From an uncultured Desulfobulbus sp. (lineage in GTDB: Bacteria > Desulfobacterota > Desulfobulbia > Desulfobulbales > Desulfobulbaceae), in NCBI RefSeq assembly GCF_963664075.1, contig NZ_OY760916.1, positions 62,001 to 126,000 on the forward strand: a stretch of DNA of 64,000 nt, in the 5' to 3' direction. The notes beneath the pieces were generated by a model. That model ran no database searches and was not told the DNA's origin. It was given only the letters and a program-made list of their open reading frames with translations. Of this stretch, positions 25,254 to 34,213 are shown piece after piece. How positions within the stretch are numbered: the first letter of the stretch is position 1; the number at the start of each line of letters is the position of its first letter. The position numbers and the translations under genes are program-made.

Positions 25254-26063
25254 GTGAAGGCTCGTCCAAGAAAAAAACAACAGACCCCAGCACCCGCAGC
25301 GGAACCGCAAGAAACCGCAAGCGAAGATTTAATCTGGGGAATTAATGCGGTCTCCGAGGCCCTTTCTCAGTCGGCAGGTGGTGGGGTCAGTGAGATCCTG
25401 GTGCAGACGGGTAAGGCGGGGCCACGCCTGCAGCAAATTATCGATACGGCGCGCGAGCGATCCATTGCTGTGCGTTTTGTCGAACCGACCCGTATGCGGG
25501 TTCCGCGAACCTGCCGTCATCAGGGTGTTGTGGCTCGGCTCTCGGAGGCCAAGTTGCTTGAGCTTGATGCACTGCTCGCAGGCCTGGAGATGGCCAAGAA
25601 GGACCAGGCACCAAAAATTCTGGTGCTTGATTCTATTCAAGATCCGCGAAACCTGGGGTCTATTCTCCGCTCAGCCCTGGCCGCCGGTTTTTCGCGCGTG
25701 ATTATGACTCGAGAGAGAAGCGTTCCCGTGACAGGAACCGTTGCCCGAACCTCGGCAGGTGCCGTCGCCCACATGCAGATCTGCAGGGTAGTCAACCTGA
25801 CAGACGCTCTGAATACCCTGAAAGAACATGGCTTCTGGATTTTTGGAGCTGTCGCCGAACCTGAGGTCGCCTCTATCTACAGGACTGATTTTTCAGGACC
25901 GGTTGCCCTGGTGATCGGCAGCGAAGGCAAGGGGATTCGGCCACTTGTGCGTAAACAGTGTGACCACTTGGTGACTATTCCCATGCCAGGCAGTTTTAAT
26001 TCACTCAATGCTTCGGTGGCCGCTGCAGTGATCATGTTTGAGGTTGCCCGACGTTCTTTATAA
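25254..26063 (+). CDS. rlmB: 23S rRNA 2'-O-methyltransferase, TrmH/SpoU family (RlmB-like)
   Basis: From the GTG start the protein has 269 residues. An in-frame TTG 54 bp upstream is possible, and neither has a strong binding site. After a basic, Ala/Pro-rich extension, the N-terminal substrate domain begins 'LIWGINAVSEAL'. The SPOUT knot domain holds 'LVLDSIQDPRNLGSILRSAL', 'VALVIGSEGKGIRPLVRKQC' and 'IPMPGSFNSLNASVAAAVIM', the three SAM-binding motifs. RlmB methylates G2251 in E. coli 23S rRNA. Other TrmH relatives with tRNA targets look similar. It has its own bidirectional terminator downstream. Confidence 0.88.
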   Translation: MKARPRKKQQTPAPAAEPQETASEDLIWGINAVSEALSQSAGGGVSEILVQTGKAGPRLQQIIDTARERSIAVRFVEPTRMRVPRTCRHQGVVARLSEAKLLELDALLAGLEMAKKDQAPKILVLDSIQDPRNLGSILRSALAAGFSRVIMTRERSVPVTGTVARTSAGAVAHMQICRVVNLTDALNTLKEHGFWIFGAVAEPEVASIYRTDFSGPVALVIGSEGKGIRPLVRKQCDHLVTIPMPGSFNSLNASVAAAVIMFEVARRSL

Positions 26064-26084
26064 GTACCACTGCATATTATAAAA

Positions 26085-26129
26085 AAATGCCGAGGCGGTT
26101 TTCAGTAAACCACTTCGGCATTTTTTTTA
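26085..26129. terminator. Bidirectional terminator between rlmB and the S1 gene
   Basis: ATGCCGAGGCGGTTT pairs with AAACCACTTCGGCAT, with one mismatch and one GU pair. A-rich DNA precedes it and TTTTTTTT follows, so it serves both converging genes. Confidence 0.85.
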
Positions 26130-26164
26130 CTGTCTGCCCCGTTAGGGCAATGAGGGATGAAGAA

Positions 26165-27340
26165 TTATTTCTTCTTCTTCATCTGAGATTTCAGTAAATC
26201 GCCCAGGGTGCCCATGGACTGGGACTCCTTGCTGACAGGAGGCGGAGTGTAGTCTTCCCGCTTGTTTGCCGGGGAACTTCCCTCTTTGGCGACAAAGTCT
26301 TCAGGAACCAGAGCGATGCGTTTTTGAGCCTCGTCAATGGACTCGATCTTGACTGTCATTTCCTGACCAACCTCCACTACTTCGCGTGGGTGGTTGATGC
26401 GGCGTCCTGAACCGAGCTTGGAGATGTGCATCAGGCCGTCAATACCGGGTTCCAGGGTGATAAAGGCGCCAAAGTTTGCCAGGCGGCAGACTGTGCCCTG
26501 CTGGATCGAGCCCACCGGATATTTCGTAATCACAGTATCCCAGGGGTTGGGCAGGGTCTCGCGCAGGCTCAGGGAAATTCGGTCGCGATCCCAGTCAAGG
26601 CGCTTGATCATGACCTCGACCTGCTGACCGCGCTCAAGCACATCGTCAACCCGATCGGTCTGTCCCCAGGCCAGCTCGGAAATCGGGATCAATCCGTCCA
26701 CACCGCCAATATCGACAAAAGCTCCAAAATCACGAATCGAGGTGACCACACCGCTGACCTGATCGCCTTCGTTGAGTTGCTTTTTGAGGGCATCTCGCTG
26801 TTCTCGCCTTTGTTCTTCCTGAATGGCACGGGCGGAAAGAATGATATTGCGCCCCTGATTGGAGAATTCAATGATTTTGAAGGTCATTGTCTTCTCAAGG
26901 TACTCGTCGGCCGACTCCACCTTGCGTACATCCATCTGGGAGTAGGGGCAGAAACAGCGTTGGTTGGCAACTGTGACGGAAAATCCACCTTTGACCTCGC
27001 CGGTCACCTTTCCTTCTACTGGAATACCTGCCTGGAAGGCATCTTCGAGTTCGCGGACGCCGCTCTGATTGGAGCCCAACCGGGTGGTGAAGAGCATCTC
27101 GCCCCCACGGGCCGCCAGAAAAAAGACCTGAACAGCTTCACCCACGGAGGCGGTTAACTCGTCTTCCTCATTGCGCAGTTCAGAAGCCTGCAGGACCCCC
27201 TCACTTTTTCCGCCGACATCCAGAAAAATGGATTCGCCGCTGATGCCTACAATGCGGGCTTCAATCTTGGTGCCTGGTTTGAGGGCGGTCTGTGAGACCG
27301 TTTGTTCCTGGATCAGGTCTGCAAAAGTTTCGTCGCTCAT
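26165..27340 (-). CDS. Four-domain S1 RNA-binding protein (ribosomal protein S1-like)
   Basis: This 391-residue protein is made of four S1 domains at about 22-90, 105-170, 190-258 and 272-345. The third and fourth are the clearest: 'GDQVSGVVTSIRDFGAFVDI' with 'GLIPISELAWG', and 'GTVCRLANFGAFITLEPGID' with 'GLMHISKLGSG'. Full-length bacterial S1 has six domains, so this is a short form, as in Bacillus YpfD and many Deltaproteobacteria. It could be the organism's ribosomal S1 or an accessory S1 protein. A full-length rpsA elsewhere would decide. The C-terminus is basic (KKKK). Confidence 0.87.
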   Translation of the reverse strand: MSDETFADLIQEQTVSQTALKPGTKIEARIVGISGESIFLDVGGKSEGVLQASELRNEEDELTASVGEAVQVFFLAARGGEMLFTTRLGSNQSGVRELEDAFQAGIPVEGKVTGEVKGGFSVTVANQRCFCPYSQMDVRKVESADEYLEKTMTFKIIEFSNQGRNIILSARAIQEEQRREQRDALKKQLNEGDQVSGVVTSIRDFGAFVDIGGVDGLIPISELAWGQTDRVDDVLERGQQVEVMIKRLDWDRDRISLSLRETLPNPWDTVITKYPVGSIQQGTVCRLANFGAFITLEPGIDGLMHISKLGSGRRINHPREVVEVGQEMTVKIESIDEAQKRIALVPEDFVAKEGSSPANKREDYTPPPVSKESQSMGTLGDLLKSQMKKKK

Positions 27341-27450
27341 GATGTTGTTTAGTTAGGAGAAAAAGTTACCAGCGAATTGTTGTGTACGGAAATGAGCTTG
27401 ACTGATCACGCTCGGCGCACCCCCGGTCAATACCGCCAGCCTCTGTTAAA

Positions 27451-27978
27451 TTATTCTTGTAGTTCGGTTTCAAAGACAAGTTTGCTGCCGACATATTCGC
27501 GCTGGATTTCGCCCAGCTCCAGATCGACCAGGGCAAACGATGGCCTTTCCTCTTTTCCCAGTAAATCCCCCGGATTCAACAAAAGGCAGGAGCCCAGGCG
27601 TTCACTGTGAAAAATATGGTCATGCCCATAACAGACCAGGTGATAGACACCGGATTGCGCGACCTCTTTGGCCAGTCGCGGGTAATGGACAAAGGCGATA
27701 CGCCTATCTCCAAGCGTAATTTGTCCATGGGTGCCGTGGTGGCTGATATTGGGAAAAAGCGTGCCACAGCGAGATGAAATCAGATGTTGATCGCCGACAT
27801 TGTTGCCGTAGATAAGGTGAACCGGTCCCTCAAACGCACTGAGGTAACGCAGCATGAACGGAGAGATAAGGTCGCCGCAGTGGATGAGAACATCCGCCTG
27901 AGCCCTGTTGGCTCTTGTAACGGCTGCGTGCAGGTTGGGGATCTGATCGTGACTATCGGATAAAACGGCAATACGCAT
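27451..27978 (-). CDS. YfcE/MJ0936-type metallophosphoesterase
   Basis: This 175-residue protein carries all the metallophosphoesterase motifs: 'LSDSHDQ' (Asp and His metal ligands), 'HCGDLI', 'YGNNVGD', 'VHYP' and 'YGHDHI'. These small enzymes bind two Mn or similar ions and hydrolyse phosphodiesters in vitro. Their cellular substrates are mostly unknown. It stands alone between the S1 gene and lolA on the same strand. Confidence 0.9.
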   Translation of the reverse strand: MRIAVLSDSHDQIPNLHAAVTRANRAQADVLIHCGDLISPFMLRYLSAFEGPVHLIYGNNVGDQHLISSRCGTLFPNISHHGTHGQITLGDRRIAFVHYPRLAKEVAQSGVYHLVCYGHDHIFHSERLGSCLLLNPGDLLGKEERPSFALVDLELGEIQREYVGSKLVFETELQE

Positions 27979-28128
27979 GGACGATGTGCTTGGGGCGTCG
28001 GTGTGCTGGCTCAGGGTAAAAGGTAGAACAGGTACGCTTTTGCATATACTGCTCCTCTTTACCCTTCTTCTGTGTTTGGGGCAATGGCTTTTGCAGCAAT
28101 AGGCTGCAACTGCGAAAAAATATCTTGA

Positions 28129-28842
28129 TTACTGGCGAATGATTTCTGTTCCTGGAGCGAGGTCAAGTTCAAGGAGCGTCTTTGCCTGTTCTGTATTGTG
28201 GGCCGGCAGGGTATCAAATCGTATTGCACTGAAGCTCAGTTCGGTGAGCGCGCCAAAGTGATCTTCCATGATGAGGCGTCGCAGCTGATAGGAGCCATCG
28301 TACCAGAGCTGGAGTCGTTTGAGCTGTGGATGCGGAGATTGAGGAATCAGCTGCATTGCCTGGGTCTTGGCGGGCGGATCCTGGATCTGCAAGGTTGCAT
28401 CTGCTGGAATAAGATCAAACTCATCACTGAGTTGTTTTGATCCGGTGAACAGGGCAAAGGTGATATCGGCATCCTGGTCCTCAATGGGGGTAATTATAAG
28501 CTGTTTGTCCATGGGGGTGTATATGGAGAGCTCAGTGCCGGTATTGAGAATTACCTGTGGCGTTGGGGCGGTGTAATCCCAGCGCATGATGCCTGATGGT
28601 TTTCCTTTGTCCCCTTTGGTGCGATAAAAGGCGGCAAAACCATTCCCCTTTTTTATACGCCCCCCAGAGTCGGTGATCTGGGAAAAATCAAATTGAAGGC
28701 TATGGAGTTTTTCATATCTGGCCTGCAGTCGGCCAAGAGCGTTTTGTAACTGCTGGCTGTTGGTGGCGGCAAGGAGCGAGCCCGGCAAAAAAAAGGAAAG
28801 GCAGCAGAAAATAAAGAGGAAAGTGCGTAACAGGCTAAACAT
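28129..28842 (-). CDS. lolA: Outer-membrane lipoprotein carrier LolA
   Basis: From the ATG overlapping the end of murI the protein has 237 residues. A signal peptide of about 26 residues ends 'GSLLAA'. The mature part fits LolA: 'LQARYEKLHSLQFDFSQI', 'GSGIMRWDY'-type core (here 'PSGIMRWDYTAP'), 'TELSIYTPMDKQLIITPI' and 'IRFDTLP'. LolA ferries lipoproteins such as Pal across the periplasm to LolB. CTGGAG lies 7 bp before the ATG, inside murI, so the two are co-transcribed and coupled by an 8-bp overlap. The frame is open far upstream inside murI but that part is not real LolA. Confidence 0.88.
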   Translation of the reverse strand: MFSLLRTFLFIFCCLSFFLPGSLLAATNSQQLQNALGRLQARYEKLHSLQFDFSQITDSGGRIKKGNGFAAFYRTKGDKGKPSGIMRWDYTAPTPQVILNTGTELSIYTPMDKQLIITPIEDQDADITFALFTGSKQLSDEFDLIPADATLQIQDPPAKTQAMQLIPQSPHPQLKRLQLWYDGSYQLRRLIMEDHFGALTELSFSAIRFDTLPAHNTEQAKTLLELDLAPGTEIIRQ

Positions 28843-29623
28843 CAGTTTTCTCCAGATGAACAGTGCGGCCGAAAATGGTATTGGCCAGCCCTGGAACCGG
28901 GGTCGGCAGGTCAGAGACAAAGAATCGACTGGGGATCTCGGGGGCAAAGAGTTCCTCGTGCAGGTGCGGATCCTGTTGAAGCAGGCTTTGTAAATGTAAA
29001 GCAACTTCAACCGAGGAGTCGATAATCTGTACCTTGCGCCCGATTCGTGGGGCAATGATTTTTTTGAGTAAAGGGTAGTGGGTGCAGCCGAGAATAAGGG
29101 TATCGATCTGCTTGTTGCGCAAAGGACGCAGATACTCTTTGGCGATCATTTTTGTTTCTCGTCTGGCGAGCCAGCCCTCTTCGACCAGGGGAACCAGCAG
29201 GGGGCAGGCCTGGCTATAGACCTTCGACTGTGACTGCGCCTCGTGGATTCGTTGTTCGTAAAGTCCGGAGTTGATGGTTGCCCGAGTCCCAATTATGCCG
29301 ATTTTTCCTGAGTGAGTCACCTGCGTTGCTTTCTGGACCGCCGGGGCAATGACATCAACAATGGGTTGTGTATACTCTTGGCGGAGGATATTGGAGGCGG
29401 TGCTGGCAGCGGAGTTACAGGCAATAACGATCAGCTTTGCCCCCCGGGCGAGAAGAAACTCTGTATTTCTTCTAGAATATTCGGCAATCATCGCCGGACT
29501 TTTTGAGCCATAGGGGGACCGGGCAATATCACCTAGGTAAACCAGAGGATACCCAGGGCACAGGGTCTCAATGGCGCGGGCAACGGTCATACCGCCGACA
29601 CCAGAGTCAAAAATACCTATCAT
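28835..29623 (-). CDS. murI: Glutamate racemase
   Basis: This 262-residue enzyme converts L- to D-glutamate for peptidoglycan. It begins 'MIGIFDSGVGGMTVAR', the family start. The two catalytic cysteines are in 'IACNSAAS' and 'LGCTHYPLL', and 'YLGDIARSPYGSKS' is intact. An upstream in-frame extension of 30 codons has no family match and no binding site. It overlaps lolA by 8 bp. Confidence 0.95.
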   Translation of the reverse strand: MIGIFDSGVGGMTVARAIETLCPGYPLVYLGDIARSPYGSKSPAMIAEYSRRNTEFLLARGAKLIVIACNSAASTASNILRQEYTQPIVDVIAPAVQKATQVTHSGKIGIIGTRATINSGLYEQRIHEAQSQSKVYSQACPLLVPLVEEGWLARRETKMIAKEYLRPLRNKQIDTLILGCTHYPLLKKIIAPRIGRKVQIIDSSVEVALHLQSLLQQDPHLHEELFAPEIPSRFFVSDLPTPVPGLANTIFGRTVHLEKTDV

Positions 29624-29816
29624 TACTATATGCCTACTTGGAGCAAATGTGGTGCACGTTAAGCCATCAGTGTGCAGCGAGCGCCAGGAGGGGGATACAG
29701 CATAACTGCACATGCTGACAGATAATGCGCATATTTGTTCCCCAGTGATCGCTGACTGTGTATGAGATGTTCATGCCATAAAGACGCTTCGTGCCTGAGG
29801 CGCAAAGCAACAGGAC

Positions 29817-29855
29817 GCGCCACACGATGAGTTGTATAGACTTATCGTGTGGCGC
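29817..29855. repeat. 12-bp perfect inverted repeat between mucR and murI
   Basis: GCGCCACACGAT and its exact complement flank a 15-base spacer, 30 bp downstream of the mucR stop. Neither side has a T-run. It may be a processed transcript end or a protein site. Confidence 0.55.
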
Positions 29856-29884
29856 TACTCTACAGGATATTCGTTAGGAGGGAA

Positions 29885-30328
29885 TTACTTTTTTTTGCTT
29901 GCGTCCTTGGTGCGAGCCTCAATGGCTTTGCGCAGGTTGTCGGGCAAACCGCGTTCCTTGCCAGATTGAGAACGTTTTTCTGATAAAGCTTTGGCGCAGA
30001 GTGGTTGGCGTGCAGAAAAACCATATTTTTTACGATATTCTTTAGAGTCCAGCCCATGTGATTTCAGATGCTTGGGGGAAAGCATCTTGAACTCCTGCCC
30101 GCACTCCAGACAAATGATTTTATTTTTCTGGATAGATTTTTTTGGGTCAATAGCAGGGGCCGAATCTTCCTGCTCTGCTTCAATGCCAGTGGATTCGGAA
30201 TCCTGGAGTGATTTAAGCGTTTGGAATGTATCGTTAAGTGCCGCCTTTATTTCGTCGGTTGTCATCTGTTTGCTGCCAATTTGAGATTGAATAATCTCGG
30301 CGGTCATTTCAACGAGTGATTTACTCAT
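29885..30328 (-). CDS. MucR/Ros family zinc-finger transcription regulator
   Basis: This 147-residue protein has the Ros/MucR C2H2 finger 'CLECGQEFKMLSPKHLKSHG', then 'DSKEYRKKYGFSARQPLCAK', the strongest family block. The N-terminal 60 residues are acidic and helical, as expected for the dimerisation part. The C-terminal tail is rich in lysine. MucR proteins bind AT-rich DNA, often with H-NS-like effects on many genes. Its AT-rich upstream region may be its own target. The start has AGGAG at 6 bp, and a promoter with perfect TATAAT lies upstream. Confidence 0.93.
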   Translation of the reverse strand: MSKSLVEMTAEIIQSQIGSKQMTTDEIKAALNDTFQTLKSLQDSESTGIEAEQEDSAPAIDPKKSIQKNKIICLECGQEFKMLSPKHLKSHGLDSKEYRKKYGFSARQPLCAKALSEKRSQSGKERGLPDNLRKAIEARTKDASKKK

Positions 30329-30384
30329 AGGAATCTCCTGAGTATTAAATTGAAAAAAATACTTATGTCTCCCCTCTAAAGGAG

Positions 30385-30414
30385 ATTATAATGATAGATT
30401 GTCAATAATCGCAA
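30385..30414 (-). promoter_or_regulatory. Promoter of mucR
   Basis: On the minus strand TTGCGA and a perfect TATAAT are separated by 18 bp, ending 56 bp before the mucR start codon. Confidence 0.6.
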
Positions 30415-30709
30415 TAGTATTTTTTTGTTTATTTGCAATAAATGAGGTGATGGCAGTAAAGTTAATTTTTCCTTTGTTCGTTGTAGAAGCACCGGATAAC
30501 GGTTTTTGTTTACGGATTGTAAAAGTTCACTTCAATGATATGGGTGATGAAAACCATTTTTCCAGGCACAGGACAAGGGGTATTTTTATCTGTATTGTTA
30601 TGCCAAAAGCTGAAAGAGACATCATTTACGCTGTGTAACCGCCTGAGTTTGCGAGGGCTCCTTTTCTGGGCCTCTTCTTTAGTACGACCATCAAATTTGG
30701 GGGCAAGAG

Positions 30710-30738
30710 TTGACAGGCGCAGGCGAAGGCATTACTTT
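30710..30738 (+). promoter_or_regulatory. Promoter of fmdB
   Basis: A perfect TTGACA and TACTTT are separated by 17 bp, 64 bp upstream of the fmdB start. Confidence 0.6.
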
Positions 30739-30802
30739 CAAGCTGTTTGCTAAAACGGTCGTTGTTTTAACCTGAAAATATAGAGTGTTGTGAGGTGGTT
30801 TC

Positions 30803-31084
30803 ATGCCTGTCTATGAATACGAGTGTAGTGGGTGTAAAAAAGTGTTTGAAATTCAGCAACGTATTGCTGATGCTCCCTTAGAGAAATGTCCAGAATGTGG
30901 TGCTACGGTTCGTAAGCTTATTTCCCGTAGCTCGTTCCAGTTGAAAGGTGGTGGCTGGTATTCTGATGGCTACAGCAGCTGTTCGGGAAGTGTTGGTACT
31001 GAATCGAGCGGATCGAGTACCCCCAGCAGTGGCGGCTCTTGTGCTGCAGGTGGTGGTTGCTGCCAGTGCCCAGCGGCGAATTAG
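30803..31084 (+). CDS. FmdB-type zinc ribbon protein
   Basis: This 93-residue protein begins 'MPVYEYECSGCKKVFE', the FmdB putative regulatory domain. Its zinc ribbon is CxxC-x~20-CxxC ('CSGC' and 'CPEC'). 'GATVRKLISRSSFQLKGGGW' completes the domain by residue 52. The rest is a low-complexity Ser/Gly tail ending 'CAAGGGCCQCPAAN', with four more cysteines. FmdB-type proteins are widespread small proteins, named from a formamidase operon, without a settled function. GAGGTGG precedes the ATG and a strong terminator follows. Confidence 0.9.
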   Translation: MPVYEYECSGCKKVFEIQQRIADAPLEKCPECGATVRKLISRSSFQLKGGGWYSDGYSSCSGSVGTESSGSSTPSSGGSCAAGGGCCQCPAAN

Positions 31085-31226
31085 TGTATATCCAGAAATG
31101 AGCAATTTTTTGCTTAGGAACAGGAGGGGCTGCTTATTAGTTTGCGTTTGAGCTGCAGCTGGAATCTAAGGAAGAAAAAATTGTTTCTGGATGGGCACTA
31201 ACAAGCATATGCGTCCTACATGTCTC

Positions 31227-31255
31227 AACCCGGCCTCTTTGGCCGGGTTTTTTTA
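31227..31255 (+). terminator. Terminator downstream of fmdB
   Basis: AACCCGGCC and GGCCGGGTT enclose a 5-base loop, followed by TTTTTT. It could also be read from the other side after queA, but the T-run favours the plus strand. Confidence 0.88.
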
Positions 31256-31296
31256 TGGGGCGGACCACTTCTGAGATGATTGGTTCGTTGGGATCC

Positions 31297-32400
31297 TCAG
31301 CTGGCTGTGATAATTGCCATGGCATCGCCATAGGAAAAAAATCTATAGTTCTGTTCAATAGCCTCCTGGTAAGCTGCAAGAATGCGTTCGCGTCCAGCCA
31401 GGGCGGAGACAAGAAAAAGCAGTGATGATTTTGGCAGATGAAAGTTGGTGATGAGGTTATCAATTACCTGAAAAGAAAAACCGGGATAAATAAAGAGATC
31501 GCACTCCCCTGAAATCGCCTGAACTGCACCTGTATTTTTCGCGGCAAATTCTAGGGTGCGCACGGTGGTCGTCCCCACTGCCCAGACGCGGCTTCCTGCT
31601 GTTTTTTTACGGTTAATGAGGGTGGCTGTCTCTTGGTTGATTTCGATCCATTCCCGGTGAATGCGATGTTTGCGAATATCTTCTGTTCGAACTGGGGCAA
31701 AGGTGCCGTAACCAACATGGAGAATAACCTGGGCAACGTCCACCCCGATCTCTCGTATCTCGGTAAGCAACGCATCGCTGAAGTGAAGCCCTGCCGTGGG
31801 GGCTGCAACGGAACCGGTTTCCCGGGCATAACGTGTCTGGTAGCGATCGATGTCTTCAGCCAGGCTTCCTTGTGGTCTGCTGATATATGGGGGCAGGGGG
31901 ATCTGTCCTTGGGATTGTAAAAGTTCTTCAAGGGATGCATGCGCACCCAGTCGATACTGCAAGGTAACTTCCACCTTGCCTTCTTCTGTAAAATTGTCGA
32001 TACGGGCCAGTAGATCGTCACTGAAGAGGAGAGTGCTGCCGATTTTGGGACGTTTTGAGCTTTTTACCAGGGTGAGCGCAGTCGCCTCATGCCAGGTTTG
32101 GCAAGTATCTTCGACGGAAAGCTGGCGGGGGAAATGGAGAAGAAAAAGCTCTGCCTTGCCACCGCTTTCTTTGCGTCCAAGCAGCCGGGCTGGAAACACC
32201 TTGGTGGCGTTGACAACAAGCAGATCGCCTTCACGCAGGTACTGGGTAATGTCTGCAAAGTGGCCGTGCTTGGGGGCATTTATATCTGATTCTAGAATCA
32301 GCAGTTTGGATTGATCTCGCTCTATCTCGGGAAATTGGGCTATGCGATCGCCCGGAAGTTCGTAATCATAGGCATCAAGTTGGTAAATATAATCAGTCAT
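31297..32400 (-). CDS. queA: S-adenosylmethionine:tRNA ribosyltransferase-isomerase
   Basis: This 367-residue enzyme makes epoxyqueuosine in tRNA by transferring the ribosyl part of SAM to preQ1. It starts 'MTDYIYQLDAYDYELPGDRI', the QueA beginning. 'TKVFPARLLGRKESGGKAEL', 'PLPPYISR', 'YQTRYARETGSVAAPTAGLHF' and 'FIYPGFSFQVIDNLITNFHLP' are family blocks. A GTG 36 bp upstream in frame has no family match. It stands alone between fmdB and mqnB. The binding site before the ATG is weak. Confidence 0.95.
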   Translation of the reverse strand: MTDYIYQLDAYDYELPGDRIAQFPEIERDQSKLLILESDINAPKHGHFADITQYLREGDLLVVNATKVFPARLLGRKESGGKAELFLLHFPRQLSVEDTCQTWHEATALTLVKSSKRPKIGSTLLFSDDLLARIDNFTEEGKVEVTLQYRLGAHASLEELLQSQGQIPLPPYISRPQGSLAEDIDRYQTRYARETGSVAAPTAGLHFSDALLTEIREIGVDVAQVILHVGYGTFAPVRTEDIRKHRIHREWIEINQETATLINRKKTAGSRVWAVGTTTVRTLEFAAKNTGAVQAISGECDLFIYPGFSFQVIDNLITNFHLPKSSLLFLVSALAGRERILAAYQEAIEQNYRFFSYGDAMAIITAS

Positions 32401-32671
32401 GCTTGCTTCGTAATAAGGTAAACGATCACGGGGCACCGAATCTGCAGTGTTATTTGTCTGTGTGCAAAGGGTAGAGAACGTTTTTTTGCGGGAACGAAAC
32501 AGGGAAGAAACTGCAGCGGTGATGACGCAGGGTGAATTTCTTGCAAAGGAAGCTAACCTACTTTACATTGCCCCAAAAGTCTTGGCCAAAAAACACTGAT
32601 GTGAAGAAAGATAGCTCGAGACTGAGAAATTTTTCCCAACTTTGCGTCTGTTTTCACGGTATTTGTTTCTC

Positions 32672-33337
32672 ATGATTCTTGTAACCGCTGCAACCCAGTT
32701 TGAACTTGATGCCTTTCTTGCCGCTGTGCAAACGGAAACCGGCTGGTGTGCGTTGCTCACTGGCATTGGGCCGGTGGAAAGTGCTCTGCAGGTAACGGAT
32801 TTTCTAGCCCGAAGCCAAGTGCCATTTGAGATTGTTCTTAATTTTGGGGTGGGGGGGGCCTATATTGGCAACGCCGCTGGAGCAGGGCTTTTAGATATTT
32901 GCCTTGCCGAACGCGAGATTTTAGGTGACCTTGGAATCTGTACAGGTGTGCAGGTGGCACCTCTTCGTCTGCCAGGCCTTGAAATTATAGATTCGTTTTC
33001 CCTTGTCAGTCCAGAACTACAACGTACTGTCAGGCTGCTGGATGCCATGGGGTTCCCCTGGTGTCAAGGTAATTTTATTACAGTCAACGGCGCCAGTGGT
33101 ACCCGTCGGCGCGGCGATTGGCTTGCCCGAGAGCACGATGGGCTGTGTGAAAATATGGAAGGGGCGGCAGTGGCACGGGTCTGTCGTCATTTTCACCTCC
33201 CTCTCATAGAACTCCGCTGCGTATCCAACCTGGTTGAAGACCGCAATCCTGACAACTGGCAGCTTGCTGAAGCCTGCCAGCGCTGTGGGCAGGTGGTTGC
33301 ATCCGTGGTCCAGGCGTTGGTATGCCCTTCGGCGTGA
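32672..33337 (+). CDS. mqnB: Futalosine hydrolase
   Basis: This 221-residue protein of the nucleoside phosphorylase fold starts 'MILVTAATQFELDAFLA'. It continues with 'TGIGPVESALQVTDFL', 'LNFGVGGAY' and the substrate block 'ENMEGAAVARVCRHF', ending with 'RCVSNLVEDRN'. It cleaves futalosine to dehypoxanthinyl futalosine and hypoxanthine in the alternative menaquinone pathway. Its neighbour mqnD, 39 bp downstream, makes this much likelier than a general nucleosidase. A TTG 30 bp upstream in frame is not supported. Confidence 0.9.
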   Translation: MILVTAATQFELDAFLAAVQTETGWCALLTGIGPVESALQVTDFLARSQVPFEIVLNFGVGGAYIGNAAGAGLLDICLAEREILGDLGICTGVQVAPLRLPGLEIIDSFSLVSPELQRTVRLLDAMGFPWCQGNFITVNGASGTRRRGDWLAREHDGLCENMEGAAVARVCRHFHLPLIELRCVSNLVEDRNPDNWQLAEACQRCGQVVASVVQALVCPSA

Positions 33338-33376
33338 GAGTTATTTTATTGTTTCGATATCATCAAGGATTAAGTC

Positions 33377-34213
33377 ATGTCTGAGACCACAGCCCTTTCT
33401 CTGGGCTTTTCTCCCTGTCCCAACGATACCTATATTTTTAATGCCCTTGTTCATGGGCAGGTGCGTGCAGATCAGATTCAGTTGCAGTCACCAATGCTTG
33501 AGGATGTAGAAACGCTGAATAGTTGGGCTCTGGACCAGCGGTTGGATGTTACCAAGCTATCCTTTCATGCATTGGGGCATGTACTTGATGAGTATGCCCT
33601 GTTGTCCTCAGGAGCAGCCCTGGGCAGGGGCTGTGGGCCTTTGCTCATTACCGGCCCCTCTGCACCTGCCAAGCCGCTGAGTCAGTGGAAGATTGCCATC
33701 CCCGGCCGTTTGACCACGGCTGCCCTGCTGTTGCGTCTGTACCATCCCGCCTGCGAAAACCTTTGTGTGCTACGTTTTGATCAGATCATGGAAGCTCTCC
33801 TCCGGGGAGAGGTAGATGGCGGGGTGATTATCCATGAAAGCCGTTTTACCTATCAGGCTCTGGGGCTCACCTGTGTCCAGGATTTGGGGCAGTGGTGGGA
33901 ATCGACCACCGGTTTGCCTATTCCTCTTGGTTGTATTGTTGCCAGGCGCAGCATTGATGAGAGGCGGCGCTTTGCACTCGAGCAGGCAATACGTGAGAGT
34001 ATTCTCTGGGCCGACGAAAATTCCCAGGCCTGTCTGCCGTATATTCAGACGCATAGCCAGGAGATGGCACCAGAGGTCGTTAACAGTCATATCGGGCTGT
34101 ATGTGAATGAGTTTTCCAAGGATCTTGGCGAAGAAGGTGGGGCCGCGGTGCGAGAGCTGCTCGCTCGAGGAGTTGAGGTTGGGCTGTTTCCCCGTCATTC
34201 CCAGCTTTATTGA
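33377..34213 (+). CDS. mqnD: 1,4-dihydroxy-6-naphthoate synthase
   Basis: This 278-residue protein converts cyclic dehypoxanthinyl futalosine to 1,4-dihydroxy-6-naphthoate in menaquinone synthesis. Family blocks are 'LSLGFSPCPNDTYIFNALV', 'LDVTKLSFHALGHVLDEYAL', 'GRGCGPLLI', 'DGGVIIHESRFTYQ' and 'GLPIPLGCIVARRSI'. AAGGATTAA precedes the ATG. The stop codon overlaps the mobA start (TGATG), so mqnB-mqnD-mobA form one transcript. MqnA, C and E must lie elsewhere. Confidence 0.95.
   Translation: MSETTALSLGFSPCPNDTYIFNALVHGQVRADQIQLQSPMLEDVETLNSWALDQRLDVTKLSFHALGHVLDEYALLSSGAALGRGCGPLLITGPSAPAKPLSQWKIAIPGRLTTAALLLRLYHPACENLCVLRFDQIMEALLRGEVDGGVIIHESRFTYQALGLTCVQDLGQWWESTTGLPIPLGCIVARRSIDERRRFALEQAIRESILWADENSQACLPYIQTHSQEMAPEVVNSHIGLYVNEFSKDLGEEGGAAVRELLARGVEVGLFPRHSQLY

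Larger units (their letters stand above)
30329..30802. other. AT-rich divergent regulatory region of mucR and fmdB
   Basis: This 474-bp, AT-rich stretch has no credible gene. It contains the mucR and fmdB promoters listed separately. Its composition would suit MucR binding, which is an inference. Confidence 0.5.

Noticed and set aside
30399-30638. 79-codon open frame upstream of fmdB
   Set aside because: It lies in AT-rich divergent regulatory DNA containing the mucR promoter. No binding site or family sequence.
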